From contig JAYPQE010000003.1 in the NCBI GenBank assembly GCA_038131795.1, positions 1,550,001-1,614,000 of the forward strand: a stretch of 64,000 nt of DNA, given 5' to 3'. The translations under genes and the position numbers were made by a program. Every line of letters starts with the position of its first letter. The first letter of the stretch is position 1. The notes under the pieces were generated by a model. It was not told the origin of the DNA and ran no database searches. It worked only from the letters and a program-made list of their open reading frames with translations. This document shows, piece after piece, positions 47,278 to 56,990 of this stretch. Origin of the DNA: Eutrophobius brisbanensis. GTDB lineage: Bacteria; Pseudomonadota; Gammaproteobacteria; Eutrophobiales; Eutrophobiaceae.

Positions 47278-47826
47278 CTACTTATTATAACTACTCTGGG
47301 ATTTGATCAGGCTGTCTTTGTTGCCTACATAGTGCTCCCAGGAATATTCAATGAAGAATTTTTCCTTGTCACCAAGGGGTCTGATCTGTTTCACCGGGGA
47401 CCCTACATATAAGTATCCACTCTCCAGGCGTTTACCCATGGGCACCAGGCTACCGGCACCGATCATGACATTGTCTTCTACGACAACACCATCCAGGACA
47501 CTGGATCCCATTCCTACCAGGCAATTATTGCCGATGGTACAGGCATGCAGTAATGCCTTATGTCCTACAGTTACGTTCTCGCCAATGATGCAGGGGATGC
47601 CCTCCGGAGTAAATTTATTGGGGCTGGCAATATGCAATACCGTGCCATCCTGCACATTGGACCTGGCACCAATTACAATGGCCTGATCATCACCACGCGC
47701 GACCACGCAAGGGAAGACCAGGGCGTCCTCACCTATGGTCACATCACCAATGATAACGGCGGACTCATCTACGTAAGCAGACTCTGCGATGGTAGGAGAT
47801 TTATGGAGGAAGTTTCTGATTGTCAT
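47278..47826 (-). CDS. Gamma-carbonic-anhydrase-like hexapeptide-repeat protein
   Basis: A 182-residue left-handed beta-helix protein of the gamma carbonic anhydrase/YrdA family. Zinc histidines are visible: LHIA, and GHKALLHAC with two. The hexapeptide repeats run from about residue 15 to 150. Carbonic anhydrase activity is not assured; many YrdA-like proteins lack it. It precedes mnmG. Confidence 0.85.
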   Translation of the reverse strand: MTIRNFLHKSPTIAESAYVDESAVIIGDVTIGEDALVFPCVVARGDDQAIVIGARSNVQDGTVLHIASPNKFTPEGIPCIIGENVTVGHKALLHACTIGNNCLVGMGSSVLDGVVVEDNVMIGAGSLVPMGKRLESGYLYVGSPVKQIRPLGDKEKFFIEYSWEHYVGNKDSLIKSQSSYNK

Positions 47827-47865
47827 TATAAAATCCTTATGAATTTACTAGCATATAGTTCTCAC

Positions 47866-48411
47866 CTACATTATATCAAAAGAAGCCCTGTAGGTAGTCC
47901 ACCTTGCATTTTCATCAGGGCCAAGTGACAAATACGATTCATGCTCTGTAATTAATCCTACATTTTCCCCCAAGGCGTTACTGCCATAACTACTCCAGGG
48001 ATAATCAGCCGGGTGTTTTACTACTCCGGACCTGACAGGCAGGGTCTCGATATAGCGATAGTAAGGAACCAGACTGGTATGCAAATTTAACTTCTCTATT
48101 TTTAATTCCAGATCCAATAAATGATGTACACGTCTGTTAGTAAAATTAAAATAAGAGACATAACCTTGTAACACCTCATCAAATACTCTTTCGATTTCCT
48201 GATATGACTGAATGGAGATTAGGAGTTGCACATAATCTGACAGCAATACAAAAGCATGCAGGTAAAAGTCAAATCTGACAGCATAATTATACAACAGAGT
48301 CAGAAATTGATGATAATGAGGTTCTTCAATAAAATATTTACGCCTGGAATAATCCTGGATTTTAATTATATATGATGCCGGCTCATTTAAATTAGATAAT
48401 CCTTTATCCAT
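47866..48411 (-). CDS. Degenerate REP-associated tyrosine transposase (RAYT-like)
   Basis: A 181-residue Y1-transposase-like protein. HAFVLLSDYVQLLIS (about 52-66) aligns with the usual HAYVLMPNHVHLLV, and YRYIETLPVRSGVVKHPADY near 135 and PWSSYG match the RAYT end. Both histidines of the HUH metal motif are replaced, by Tyr60 and Gln62, so metal-dependent strand cleavage should be lost. I use ATG 48411 because AAGGAGGA lies 6 bases before it. It may be a domesticated DNA-binding protein or a decaying gene. A REP-like palindrome occurs at 21255. Confidence 0.75.
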   Translation of the reverse strand: MDKGLSNLNEPASYIIKIQDYSRRKYFIEEPHYHQFLTLLYNYAVRFDFYLHAFVLLSDYVQLLISIQSYQEIERVFDEVLQGYVSYFNFTNRRVHHLLDLELKIEKLNLHTSLVPYYRYIETLPVRSGVVKHPADYPWSSYGSNALGENVGLITEHESYLSLGPDENARWTTYRASFDIM

Positions 48412-48456
48412 TAGATTCCTCCTTGATGTATTTACAATCAACCTAAAATTTATTGA

Positions 48457-49815
48457 TTATTTATCTGTCGTTTTTGCAATCACCATCTCTCCAGCTGTCC
48501 AGTTTTCAAATCGTGGTGCAGCGCATACATTTTCCGGTCCCTCCTGGTGTCGGTAGGTAACCAGATATGTATACTTACCTGAAAATTTGTCATATCCATG
48601 AGACCATTGTCTACCATTAATTAATTAATACAAATGTATCCGCAACAATGTCCCGAAAATCATATTCCTGATCAGACTCAAATCCACGCAATAGAACCTG
48701 ATCTCCATTATCTGGCTGTTCCTCAAATGTAATTTCTACTGCATAAACAATGGCGGTACAGGCTGTAACCCCGGTAACCAATCTATTTACTATTCCACCT
48801 GGAGAAGTATCAAAAACTGATGCTGCAATTACAGGTTCATATCCAACCTCCCCTCTTTGACCATCGAATATGAGTAAATAAGGGTCTTCCTTATCCGGAC
48901 TGACATCTTCCGGTTTTGAAGCTACCAGGTGCAGTGATTCATTCACTCCCAAATGAGACCCCGCTCCTTCGATAGCTACATCAAGAATTTCTTTTCGCTC
49001 GCCATCTACTGCATCATAGTAAAGTTCAAACTTGCCATTGGAAAATACATTTCCGGCTGTCGATATATTTCTTGCTGTTACCAATATCTCATCATCGTTT
49101 TTTTCCACGGCTTCTATTACCTCCAGCCTGCTTCCAAAAAAATGGTTTATTAGACCCGCGCTATAGGCAACAGCGCGGGACAATAAAAAAGGATAACCTG
49201 ACTCAAAATTAAAGCGATTAAGTGAAGTGAGTCGCTTTATGATATATGTCGATAAAAAGGTATTAGTGATCTCAATATTTCGAGACCGTAATTCTGCATC
49301 AAAGATTGATAACGTACTGGCACGAAAATTGGCAGAGGTTACTGAGCTGTAATTATCAACAATTTCATTCTGGATGAACAGGTAAGCTGATCCCCATCCG
49401 GGTCAATAGCAAACACAGGATAAACATAGGATTCATCACCATTGACCCTGTTTAATGGAGCGGACAGTATTATTGGTTGCTGGTTAGGCTCTGGTATTAC
49501 CGTTTCCGGGTATGTCACATCGGTAACATCTTCCTCCATAATCTCAATAATTTCCGGATCCGGGTATATCTCATCAGTAGTATCAACTTGAGTGGTCTCA
49601 ATATTTTCTGGATCGGGATGTACCACCTCAGTAGTATCCTCCTGTAATGCTTCAACATTTAATGCCTGATTATTTTCAATCAATTGTTGAGAAAATGGCG
49701 TATCATCCTGCCGGGCACATCCGAGGAAGAGGAGGATGGTGCCCAGCAGGCAATACGCAATACCCAGTTTACCGCTTCTGCCGATTTTTATAGGGTGGTG
49801 TCTTCCATGACACAT
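48457..49815 (-). pseudogene. Broken lipoprotein gene with cadherin-like segment (two frame breaks)
   Basis: Three frames read on as one protein. The first (49815 to 49339) begins with a lipoprotein signal ending in LLFLGCARQ, an acidic TTEVVHPDPE-type repeat region and a cadherin-like DESYVYPVFAIDPDGDQLT; it ends early in a shifted tail. The second is open from about 49410 to TAA 48617 and holds SRAVAYSAGLINHFF and VYAVEITFEEQPDNGDQ. The third continues from GRQWSHGYDKFSGKYTYLV to TAA 48457. The second break is at a TTAA-type tandem repeat (48616-48630); four fewer bases would restore VLINGRQWSHGYD. The product would have been surface exposed. A large internal deletion at the first break is likely. 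Confidence 0.75.
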
Positions 49816-49961
49816 AGTTAGTCCCTTAACTCACGTTCTTATTTCCGTGAAATAAAGATAGATCTGGATAAATGAAATGTAATCACCTAAATAGGTGAGG
49901 TAAGATATAAATATCTAAAAATTTGTTCAGAACAGCTATTTTGTGAATAAAAAAATAACCA

Positions 49962-51377
49962 ATGGTTCTAAATAAAGAAAAAATTACTAGCTATATTGAT
50001 CAATGCTGGGCCGATTCCGTCATCCCGGAATTAGTTAACTACATCCGCATCCCCAACAAGTCCCCGTACTTTGATCCTGACTGGCAGGAAAACGGTTACA
50101 TGGACCAGGTGGTGGATCAGTTCGTGGCCTGGATCGAAAAGCAGGAAGTTAAAGGGTTATCACTGGAAGTGGTGAGGCTGGAAGGGCGTACTCCCTTAAT
50201 CTATATGGATGTCCCCGGTATGGGTGAGGACGTGGTGGTGCTGTACGGTCACCTGGACAAGCAACCGGAGATGATGGGCTGGCGCGATGGTCTGGGCCCC
50301 TGGGAGCCGATCCTGGAGGGGGACAAACTTTATGGCCGCGGCGGTGCCGATGATGGTTATGCCACCTTTGCCTCCATACTGGCCATCAAGACGTTACAGG
50401 AACAGGGAGTACCTCATCCCCATTGCAAGGTCATCATCGAGGCTTGTGAGGAATCGGGCAGTTATGACCTGCCCTATTATATTGATGCCTTGAGTGATCG
50501 TATCGGTTCACCCAAACTGGTGATCTGTCTGGATTCAGGATGCGGAAATTATGATCAACTCTGGAACACCACCTCACTGCGCGGCCTGATCGGCGGCGAG
50601 TTGAAAGTGGAAATCCTTACAGAGGGTGTGCACTCCGGAGATGCCAGTGGGGTTGTACCCTCCAGCTTCAGGGTACTGCGAAAAATATTAGATCGCATCG
50701 ACCACCCGGAGACCGGTGTGGTCTCAGCGCATAAATTTAATGAACCCATTCCGGAAAAACGGATCAAGCAGGCTACGGTGGCCGCGTCCGTTCTGGGAGA
50801 CTCAGTCTATTCCCGGTTTCCTTTTGTCTCCGGTGTCACCCCGGTCATCAAGAACCCTACCGAGTTGATTTTAAATCGTACCTGGCGGCCGTTCCTCACC
50901 ATTACCGGTGCAGACGGCATACCGTCTATCGCCAATGCGGGAAATGTTCTGCGTCCCTACTCTTCAGTCAAACTGTCTCTCAGATTACCACCTACCTGTA
51001 ATGCCACAGAGGCGACCCATGCCTTAAAAGATCTGGTGGAGGCCAACCCGCCCTATGGTGCAAAGGTAACATTTACTCCGGACTGGGAGGCCACCGGCTG
51101 GCATGCCCCGGAAATGGCAAAGTGGCTGGAGGAGGCCATTACCCAGGCATCAACAAATTACTTCGGCAAACCGGCGGTACACATGGGCGAAGGCGGCACC
51201 ATACCGTTTATGGGGATGCTGGGAGAGAAGTTTCCCGATGCGCAGTTCTTGATAACCGGTGTTCTGGGCCCCCATTCCAATGCCCATGGCCCTAATGAGT
51301 TCCTGCATATTCCCACCGCAAAAAAACTCACCTGCTGTGTGGCAGAGGTACTGGCAATTTCTTTACATCAATCTTGA
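49962..51377 (+). CDS. M20-family metallopeptidase (dipeptidase-like)
   Basis: A 471-residue zinc peptidase of family M20. VVVLYGHLDKQPEM holds the first metal His and catalytic Asp; LYGRGGADDGYATFAS gives the bridging Asp; IIEACEESGSYDLP gives the catalytic Glu and metal Glu. A lid domain is inserted near 210-340. There is no signal peptide. Relatives cut dipeptides or acylated amino acids in the cytoplasm; the exact substrate is open. The next gene follows after 60 bases. Confidence 0.88.
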   Translation: MVLNKEKITSYIDQCWADSVIPELVNYIRIPNKSPYFDPDWQENGYMDQVVDQFVAWIEKQEVKGLSLEVVRLEGRTPLIYMDVPGMGEDVVVLYGHLDKQPEMMGWRDGLGPWEPILEGDKLYGRGGADDGYATFASILAIKTLQEQGVPHPHCKVIIEACEESGSYDLPYYIDALSDRIGSPKLVICLDSGCGNYDQLWNTTSLRGLIGGELKVEILTEGVHSGDASGVVPSSFRVLRKILDRIDHPETGVVSAHKFNEPIPEKRIKQATVAASVLGDSVYSRFPFVSGVTPVIKNPTELILNRTWRPFLTITGADGIPSIANAGNVLRPYSSVKLSLRLPPTCNATEATHALKDLVEANPPYGAKVTFTPDWEATGWHAPEMAKWLEEAITQASTNYFGKPAVHMGEGGTIPFMGMLGEKFPDAQFLITGVLGPHSNAHGPNEFLHIPTAKKLTCCVAEVLAISLHQS

Positions 51378-51437
51378 TTATTAGAGATGATTTATTCGTT
51401 GGTATAATTCATAAATTATTTACTTACAGGAAATCCT

Positions 51438-52295
51438 ATGAAAACAGGAGTCATTGGTTTAGGAGTTATGGGGGGTGCCATGGCACTCAATCTTCACAAG
51501 GCCGGTATGTTGCACCAGGTCTGGAACCGAACTTCCGGCAAGGCTGATGACATTGCCACGCAAACCGGTGTGACGGCGGCAGAATCTATCTCCTCACTGG
51601 CCAGTGAATGTGATGCGATCATTGTTTGTGTCTCAAGAGATGAAGACGTCATGGAAGTTATCAATCAGATTGCCAGGGCTCTCAAACCCGGCACCACGGT
51701 AATCGATACCTCCACGGTGAGTCGTGAGACAGCGATACAGGCAGCTGACATAATTAAGGGCAAGGGAGGGGAATTTCTGGACTGCCCGGTGACCGGGGGA
51801 TCGGAGGGGGCAAAGAATGCGACCTTGTCTATTATGGTGGGGGGTGATGAGGAAACATTAAATAATGTAAGAAATGTCCTGGCTGCCATTGGCAAAAAGA
51901 TAATCCATATCGGGCCCACTGGCAGCGGCCAGGCCTGTAAGGCAGTAAACCAGGTGATCTGTGCCGGGGTCAACGAGGCAGTAACAGAGGGACTGGCCTT
52001 TGGCGATGCCCTGGAACTGAATATGGACCGGGTGTTGGAGGCCATTTCTGCCGGTGCAGCCGGCAACTGGTTTATGGACCACCGCGGCAAGACCATGCTG
52101 GCAGGCACGTATACCCCGGGATTTAAACTGAAATTGCACCTCAAAGACCTGGATATCTGCCTGGACATGGCAGACAAGTTACCCGGATTTGACCTGACCC
52201 TGACCGATGTCACCGCTAGAGACTATGAAAAACTGGTACAAATGGGCCATGGCGAGGAAGATATTTCTACCCTTTTCCGCTTGAAAAAGGCATAA
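51438..52295 (+). CDS. 3-hydroxyisobutyrate dehydrogenase-family oxidoreductase
   Basis: A 285-residue beta-hydroxyacid dehydrogenase. The Rossmann motif VIGLGVMGGAMALNLHKAG is at 4-22, DCPVTGGSEGAK near 115 is the substrate loop, and the catalytic Lys is in GSGQACKAVNQV near 171. Candidates are 3-hydroxyisobutyrate dehydrogenase, tartronate semialdehyde reductase or a relative. AGGA precedes the ATG. It is near the M20 peptidase gene but with no sign of a shared pathway. Confidence 0.87.
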   Translation: MKTGVIGLGVMGGAMALNLHKAGMLHQVWNRTSGKADDIATQTGVTAAESISSLASECDAIIVCVSRDEDVMEVINQIARALKPGTTVIDTSTVSRETAIQAADIIKGKGGEFLDCPVTGGSEGAKNATLSIMVGGDEETLNNVRNVLAAIGKKIIHIGPTGSGQACKAVNQVICAGVNEAVTEGLAFGDALELNMDRVLEAISAGAAGNWFMDHRGKTMLAGTYTPGFKLKLHLKDLDICLDMADKLPGFDLTLTDVTARDYEKLVQMGHGEEDISTLFRLKKA

Positions 52296-52438
52296 GCGCT
52301 CATACATTAAATTCCCGGAACAATTTTTAGCCGTTTTGGTCATTTAAGAAAATTGACGAAAAGGCAAAGATATGGAAAATATCGCGCCTTGTAGAGCTTC
52401 TGCTATTACTGAATAATAAAATAAAAAAAGGACATAAA

Positions 52439-53188
52439 GTGGTAACAGATAACTTAAAACCTGCAATTGAGGTTAAGAACCTGGACCGGTATTTCGGTCC
52501 CATACACGCCGTTCGGGACATCAGTTTTTCCATAAACCAGGGTGAAGTCCTGGGTTTTCTTGGACCTAACGGTGCCGGTAAATCCACAACCATGAAGATG
52601 ATCACGGGTTTTTTAGAGCCCAGTGGCGGCATGGTTAAAGTCAACGGCCACAACGTGGTGGATGAACCCATCAAGGTCAAACAGGCCATTGGCTACCTGC
52701 CCGAAGGTGCGCCATCTTATGGTGAGATGCAGGTTCGGGACTTCCTGTTATTCGTCGCCGAGATCCGTGGCCTTGCTGGCACCACTAAAGAGCAGCGTGT
52801 AGATGAAGTCATTAAAGAGATCAACCTGGATGGTGTCGTCAATCAGACCATCGAAACATTGTCCAAGGGCTACAGGCGCCGGGTAGGGGTAGCGCAATCC
52901 ATCCTCCATGATCCTGAGATCCTGATCATGGATGAACCCACCGACGGTCTGGACCCCAATCAGAAACATGAAGTTAGAAAGCTTATACAGGACATGTCCA
53001 GGAACAAGGCCATAATCATCTCCACACATATCCTCGAAGAAGTGGATGCGGTATGTACCCGGGCCATTATAATCGCCAAGGGCAAGTTATTGTTTGATGG
53101 CACTCCCCAGGAGTTAAGATCAAAATCATCCAGTAATGATATCGATGATGCTTTCAGGAATATAACCACCGCAAGCGAGGTGGCCTGA
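52439..53188 (+). CDS. ABC transporter ATP-binding protein (GldA-like)
   Basis: A 249-residue ABC ATPase starting at GTG 52439 with AAAGGAC upstream. Walker A is GPNGAGKSTTMKMITGF near 41, the signature LSKGYRRRVGVAQSI near 140, and Walker B ILIMDEPTDGLDPNQ near 160. It is of the ABC-2 export type. The next three genes are its permease and two auxiliary proteins, in the order of the GldA-GldF-GldG system found widely also outside gliding bacteria. The cargo is unknown. Confidence 0.9.
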   Translation: MVTDNLKPAIEVKNLDRYFGPIHAVRDISFSINQGEVLGFLGPNGAGKSTTMKMITGFLEPSGGMVKVNGHNVVDEPIKVKQAIGYLPEGAPSYGEMQVRDFLLFVAEIRGLAGTTKEQRVDEVIKEINLDGVVNQTIETLSKGYRRRVGVAQSILHDPEILIMDEPTDGLDPNQKHEVRKLIQDMSRNKAIIISTHILEEVDAVCTRAIIIAKGKLLFDGTPQELRSKSSSNDIDDAFRNITTASEVA

Positions 53189-53189
53189 T

Positions 53190-53924
53190 ATGAATAATAT
53201 AATTGCCATCTTGAAACGCGAACTGTACGGATATTTTGCCACTCCCGTTGCCTATGTATTCATTGTCATCTTCCTGTTTCTTTCGGGACTGTTTACCTTT
53301 TATATGGGTGGATTCTACGAACGAAACCAGGCAGACCTCATGGCCTTTTTCAGCTTTCATCCCATACTGTACCTGTTTTTGATCCCGGCCATTTCCATGC
53401 GTCTGTGGTCGGAAGAAAGAAAGAGCGGGACCATCGAGCTGATGTTGACCCTGCCGGTCACCACCATGGATGCCGTCATTGGCAAGTTCCTGGCGGCCTG
53501 GGTCTTTGCCGGCGTGGCCCTGGCCCTGACCTTCCCCATCTGGATTACGGTGAATTATCTCGGGGACCCGGACAATATGGTGATTCTTGCCAGCTATATC
53601 GGCAGTTTCCTCATGGCAGGCGGGTTTCTTGCAATTGGTTCGTGTATTTCAGCCTTGACCAAGAGTCAGGTCATCGCCTTTGTGGTCAGCGTGGTGATCT
53701 GTTTTCTGTTTTACGTCAGCGGTACACCGATCGTACTGAATTTCTTTACTGGCTGGGCGCCGTCTGCACTTGTCAATGCAGTTTCAGCCATGAGTGTATT
53801 GTCCCATGCAGACTCCATTCAAAAAGGCATTATTGATATTCGTGACATTATCTATTTTGCGGTACTGATCGCATTCTGGTTGTATGCCAATGTCATCACC
53901 ATCGAAGCGAAAAAGGCAGGTTAA
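53190..53924 (+). CDS. ABC-2 type permease (GldF-like)
   Basis: A 244-residue membrane protein with six hydrophobic segments, beginning IIAILKRELYGYFATPVAY and including MRLWSEERKSGTIELMLTLPV, the coupling region of ABC-2 permeases. It starts one base after the ATPase stop, so it is translationally coupled. It forms the exporter channel with the ATPase. Confidence 0.88.
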   Translation: MNNIIAILKRELYGYFATPVAYVFIVIFLFLSGLFTFYMGGFYERNQADLMAFFSFHPILYLFLIPAISMRLWSEERKSGTIELMLTLPVTTMDAVIGKFLAAWVFAGVALALTFPIWITVNYLGDPDNMVILASYIGSFLMAGGFLAIGSCISALTKSQVIAFVVSVVICFLFYVSGTPIVLNFFTGWAPSALVNAVSAMSVLSHADSIQKGIIDIRDIIYFAVLIAFWLYANVITIEAKKAG

Positions 53925-53927
53925 GCT

Positions 53928-55805
53928 ATGAACAAAAAAGTCTTACTCTCCGGAACAGGGGTAGCTGTGGCAGCGGTACTGGCTTCTGCTGTCATCATAC
54001 TTGCCAATACCACCTTTACCAATTTTCGACTGGACCTTACTGAAAATAAACTATTTACCCTCTCGGAAGGGACCTTGAATATTCTCCAGGGACTGCCTGA
54101 ACCGATCACCCTGGATTATTACGTCTCCAAGAAGTTGATGACGGACGTACCGCAGCTACAAAGTTATGCCAATCGGGTCCATGATTTGCTGGATGAATAT
54201 GTGGCCAAGTCCAATGGCAACATCCGTCTGAATGTCATCGAACCGGAACCCTTTTCTGAAGAGGAAGACCGCGCCGTGGCAGAAGGTATGCAGGGTGCTC
54301 CCATCAATGCTGCAGGGGATCAGGCCTTCTTTGGACTGGTGGGGACCAATTCCATTGATGACCAGGAGACTATCCCCTTCTTTCAGAACAACCGTGAAGA
54401 AAAACTGGAATATGACCTGACCAAGCTCATCTATAACCTGGCTAATCCCGAAAAGCGTACCATTGGGGTGATTAGTCAACTGCCTGTGTTTGGAAATTTC
54501 ATCCCCGGTATGACCCAGGAATGGGCCATCTCGTCAGTGGTATCAGAATTTTTTGATGTGCGTACCCTGGACTCTGCGCTGGAAATAAATCAGGACCTGG
54601 ACCTGTTACTCATTGTTCACCCTGAATACTTGAGCGATGTCACCCTGTTCGCCATTGACCAGTATTTACTCGCTGGCGGTAAGGCCATGATCTTTGTCGA
54701 TCCCTTTGCCGAGGGCGACATTATTCCGCCAAACCCGCAGGATCCCTATGGAGTGGAAACCAAATTTTCGGATATGAATGATCTGTTCTCAGCATGGGGA
54801 ATCGATGTACTGGATGGTCAGGTGGCGGCGGATCTGCAATCGGCCATGCGGGTGCAATTGCGGACAACCCGGGGATTTGAAGAGACCAATTACCTGCCCT
54901 GGGTAAAATTCGATGAAGACAATTTAAACCAGGAAGATTTCGTCACCAGCGAACTCAATGTTATCAACATGGGGTCAGCCGGTATTATTGAAACAAAAGA
55001 CGGCGCAACGGTTACAGTTACCCCACTTTTTCAGACATCCGCTGAATCCATGAAAATGCCATCGGCATTACTGGAATTTCAGAGTGAACCCGGGCAAATG
55101 CTATCAGGATTTGAATCAGAGAATACTGCATTTACCGTGGCGGCAAGACTGGAAGGTGCTGTTAATTCTGCCTTTCCTGACGGTATGCCTGAGCTAGATG
55201 AAAATAATCCCTTTGATGAACAGTATGTGCCACCGGCAGAGCCACTGACCATGGGCGTACTGAATGTCATCCTGGTGGCAGATACCGATATCCTCAACGA
55301 TGAATTCTGGATCAGCAGGCAAAATTTTTTCGGCGTCGCCATTCCACAACCCATCGCCGATAACGGAAATTTTGTGGTCAACTCCCTCGAGCATATGTCC
55401 GGTAGTTCTGATCTCATCAGCCTGAGAAACCGTGGCGAATACCAACGTCCATTTGATGTCGTCAATGATATCAAACGCAATGCAGAGGCCCAGTTTCGCC
55501 AGCAAGAACAGATGCTGGAGGCCAAACTGGAAGAAACCGAGCAAAAGATTGCGGAATTACAGCAGGAACGTACAGGCAATGAATTACTACTCAGTCCGGA
55601 GCAGGAACAGGCCATTGAAAACTTCCGCCTTGAGCAGTTGAATACCCGCAAGGAACTCCGTGCAGTGCAATTTGAGTTACAACGTAATGTGGAACGTCTG
55701 GGTACCATATTAAAATTCATCAACATCGGTCTGGTGCCCCTGTTAATCGGTATCATCGCCGTGACCATGGGAATGCTACGGACCAGACAAAAAACAGAAA
55801 GCTAA
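53928..55805 (+). CDS. GldG-like ABC auxiliary protein
   Basis: A 625-residue protein with one N-terminal membrane helix (about 5-27) and one at the C-terminus (about 600-620), and a large periplasmic middle. FRLDLTENKLFTLSEGT near 35 is typical of the GldG/ABC-auxiliary family, as is DLLLIVHPEYLS. A coiled coil at about 525-590 precedes the last helix. It is assumed to link the exporter to its substrate or cell wall. It follows the permease gene by 3 bases. Confidence 0.85.
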   Translation: MNKKVLLSGTGVAVAAVLASAVIILANTTFTNFRLDLTENKLFTLSEGTLNILQGLPEPITLDYYVSKKLMTDVPQLQSYANRVHDLLDEYVAKSNGNIRLNVIEPEPFSEEEDRAVAEGMQGAPINAAGDQAFFGLVGTNSIDDQETIPFFQNNREEKLEYDLTKLIYNLANPEKRTIGVISQLPVFGNFIPGMTQEWAISSVVSEFFDVRTLDSALEINQDLDLLLIVHPEYLSDVTLFAIDQYLLAGGKAMIFVDPFAEGDIIPPNPQDPYGVETKFSDMNDLFSAWGIDVLDGQVAADLQSAMRVQLRTTRGFEETNYLPWVKFDEDNLNQEDFVTSELNVINMGSAGIIETKDGATVTVTPLFQTSAESMKMPSALLEFQSEPGQMLSGFESENTAFTVAARLEGAVNSAFPDGMPELDENNPFDEQYVPPAEPLTMGVLNVILVADTDILNDEFWISRQNFFGVAIPQPIADNGNFVVNSLEHMSGSSDLISLRNRGEYQRPFDVVNDIKRNAEAQFRQQEQMLEAKLEETEQKIAELQQERTGNELLLSPEQEQAIENFRLEQLNTRKELRAVQFELQRNVERLGTILKFINIGLVPLLIGIIAVTMGMLRTRQKTES

Positions 55806-55811
55806 ACGACC

Positions 55812-56897
55812 ATGAATAACAAAAGTATTATCACCCTTATAGCAATCACTCTTGTTATTATTGTTGCGGCTACGATCAGTACCCGTTCTCGTGCGCCGCA
55901 AACAGTAATTGAAACGCCATTACTAAACCCCCAGCTCAAGACCAGGGTCAATGACGTGGCGCAGATGATACTCGAATCCAGTGATGAATCTGTCCATATC
56001 TCAAAAGAGGGCAACAACTGGTTTGTCATGCAGGCAGACAACTACCCGGCCCAATTCGACAAGGTCAAAAAACTGATCCTGGATACCGCTGATATGACCA
56101 TACTCGCTGAAAAGACCAGTAATCCTGAACTGTATAGCGAGCTGGGCGTAGAAGATATTACAGATGAGAATGCAGATTCAACGCTGATTAGTTTACTGGA
56201 CAACTCCGGTAATGAGCTTGCAAACATAATCATTGGTGATCGACGCGGTACAGGTTCTGTCTATATCAGAATTGCAGGTGAGGAACGGTCCTACGAAGTA
56301 AAAGGACAACCGGAAGTATCCGCTGATCCAACAGACTGGATCACCAAGGCATTATTGAATGTGGATAACGAACGGGTCATGGAGGTGACAATCAATCACC
56401 CGGATGAAGAAACAGTTGTACTGGAACGTGAACAGGATGCGGAAAATTTCACCCTGGTGACAATCCCGGACGGTAGAAAAGCGCGCTCAGAATATTTCAC
56501 TAACCAGCCTGGGACCTTTCTCGCCGATCTCAATATTCAAAATGCCAAAAGCCAGGCAAATTTCACTTTTCCTGCAGACCAGGTTGTTACTACCATTAAA
56601 ACCTATGACGGTCTAATTGCTACAATCCATAGCGCAAAGGTGGACAATATCAACCATGCTTCACTGAGTTTTTCCCTTGATGAAACCATCGTCCAGGCGG
56701 CAGAGTCGCAGGAACGGGGTATCGTCATAGGTGAAGATCAAAATGCCCCCCGTGATATCAGGAAAGAAGTTGAAAATCTCAACGAAAAGACCGCCAACTG
56801 GGTCTTTATTATCCCTCAGTCGAAATACCTGCTATTGACCAAACGGGCTGAAGAGCTGACAGACGTTATTGAAGACGTTTCAGACGATTCAGAATAA
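55812..56897 (+). CDS. DUF4340-domain protein of the Gld-type operon
   Basis: A 361-residue protein with one N-terminal membrane anchor (SIITLIAITLVIIVAATIS) and a periplasmic region of beta repeats of the DUF4340 type. DKVKKLILDTADMTILAEKT and YSELGVEDIT are characteristic; ITKALLNVDNERVMEVTI is the second unit. It is found with GldG-like genes across bacteria and its role is unknown. The operon ends here; a hairpin leader follows for the next gene. Confidence 0.82.
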   Translation: MNNKSIITLIAITLVIIVAATISTRSRAPQTVIETPLLNPQLKTRVNDVAQMILESSDESVHISKEGNNWFVMQADNYPAQFDKVKKLILDTADMTILAEKTSNPELYSELGVEDITDENADSTLISLLDNSGNELANIIIGDRRGTGSVYIRIAGEERSYEVKGQPEVSADPTDWITKALLNVDNERVMEVTINHPDEETVVLEREQDAENFTLVTIPDGRKARSEYFTNQPGTFLADLNIQNAKSQANFTFPADQVVTTIKTYDGLIATIHSAKVDNINHASLSFSLDETIVQAAESQERGIVIGEDQNAPRDIRKEVENLNEKTANWVFIIPQSKYLLLTKRAEELTDVIEDVSDDSE

Positions 56898-56916
56898 TCC
56901 CAACCAGGTTTTTAAC

Positions 56917-56984
56917 TGCCTGCTACTTTAACCCGACAGGGTGGCAGCGGTATGATGATTACTCTATTAATCATCATGCAGGCA
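56917..56984 (+). promoter_or_regulatory. Nested hairpin upstream of the FetB-like gene
   Basis: Outer arms TGCCTGC (56917-56923) and GCAGGCA (56978-56984) enclose a perfect inner inverted repeat ATGATGATTA/TAATCATCAT (56952-56961 and 56968-56977) with a 6-base loop. It ends 6 bases before ATG 56991 and would sit in the mRNA leader, or be an operator. Confidence 0.55.
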
Positions 56985-56990
56985 TAAAAT

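Noticed and set aside
53405..53836. A 143-codon frame rich in Arg and Gly
   Set aside because: It is a shadow of the ABC permease gene in another frame.
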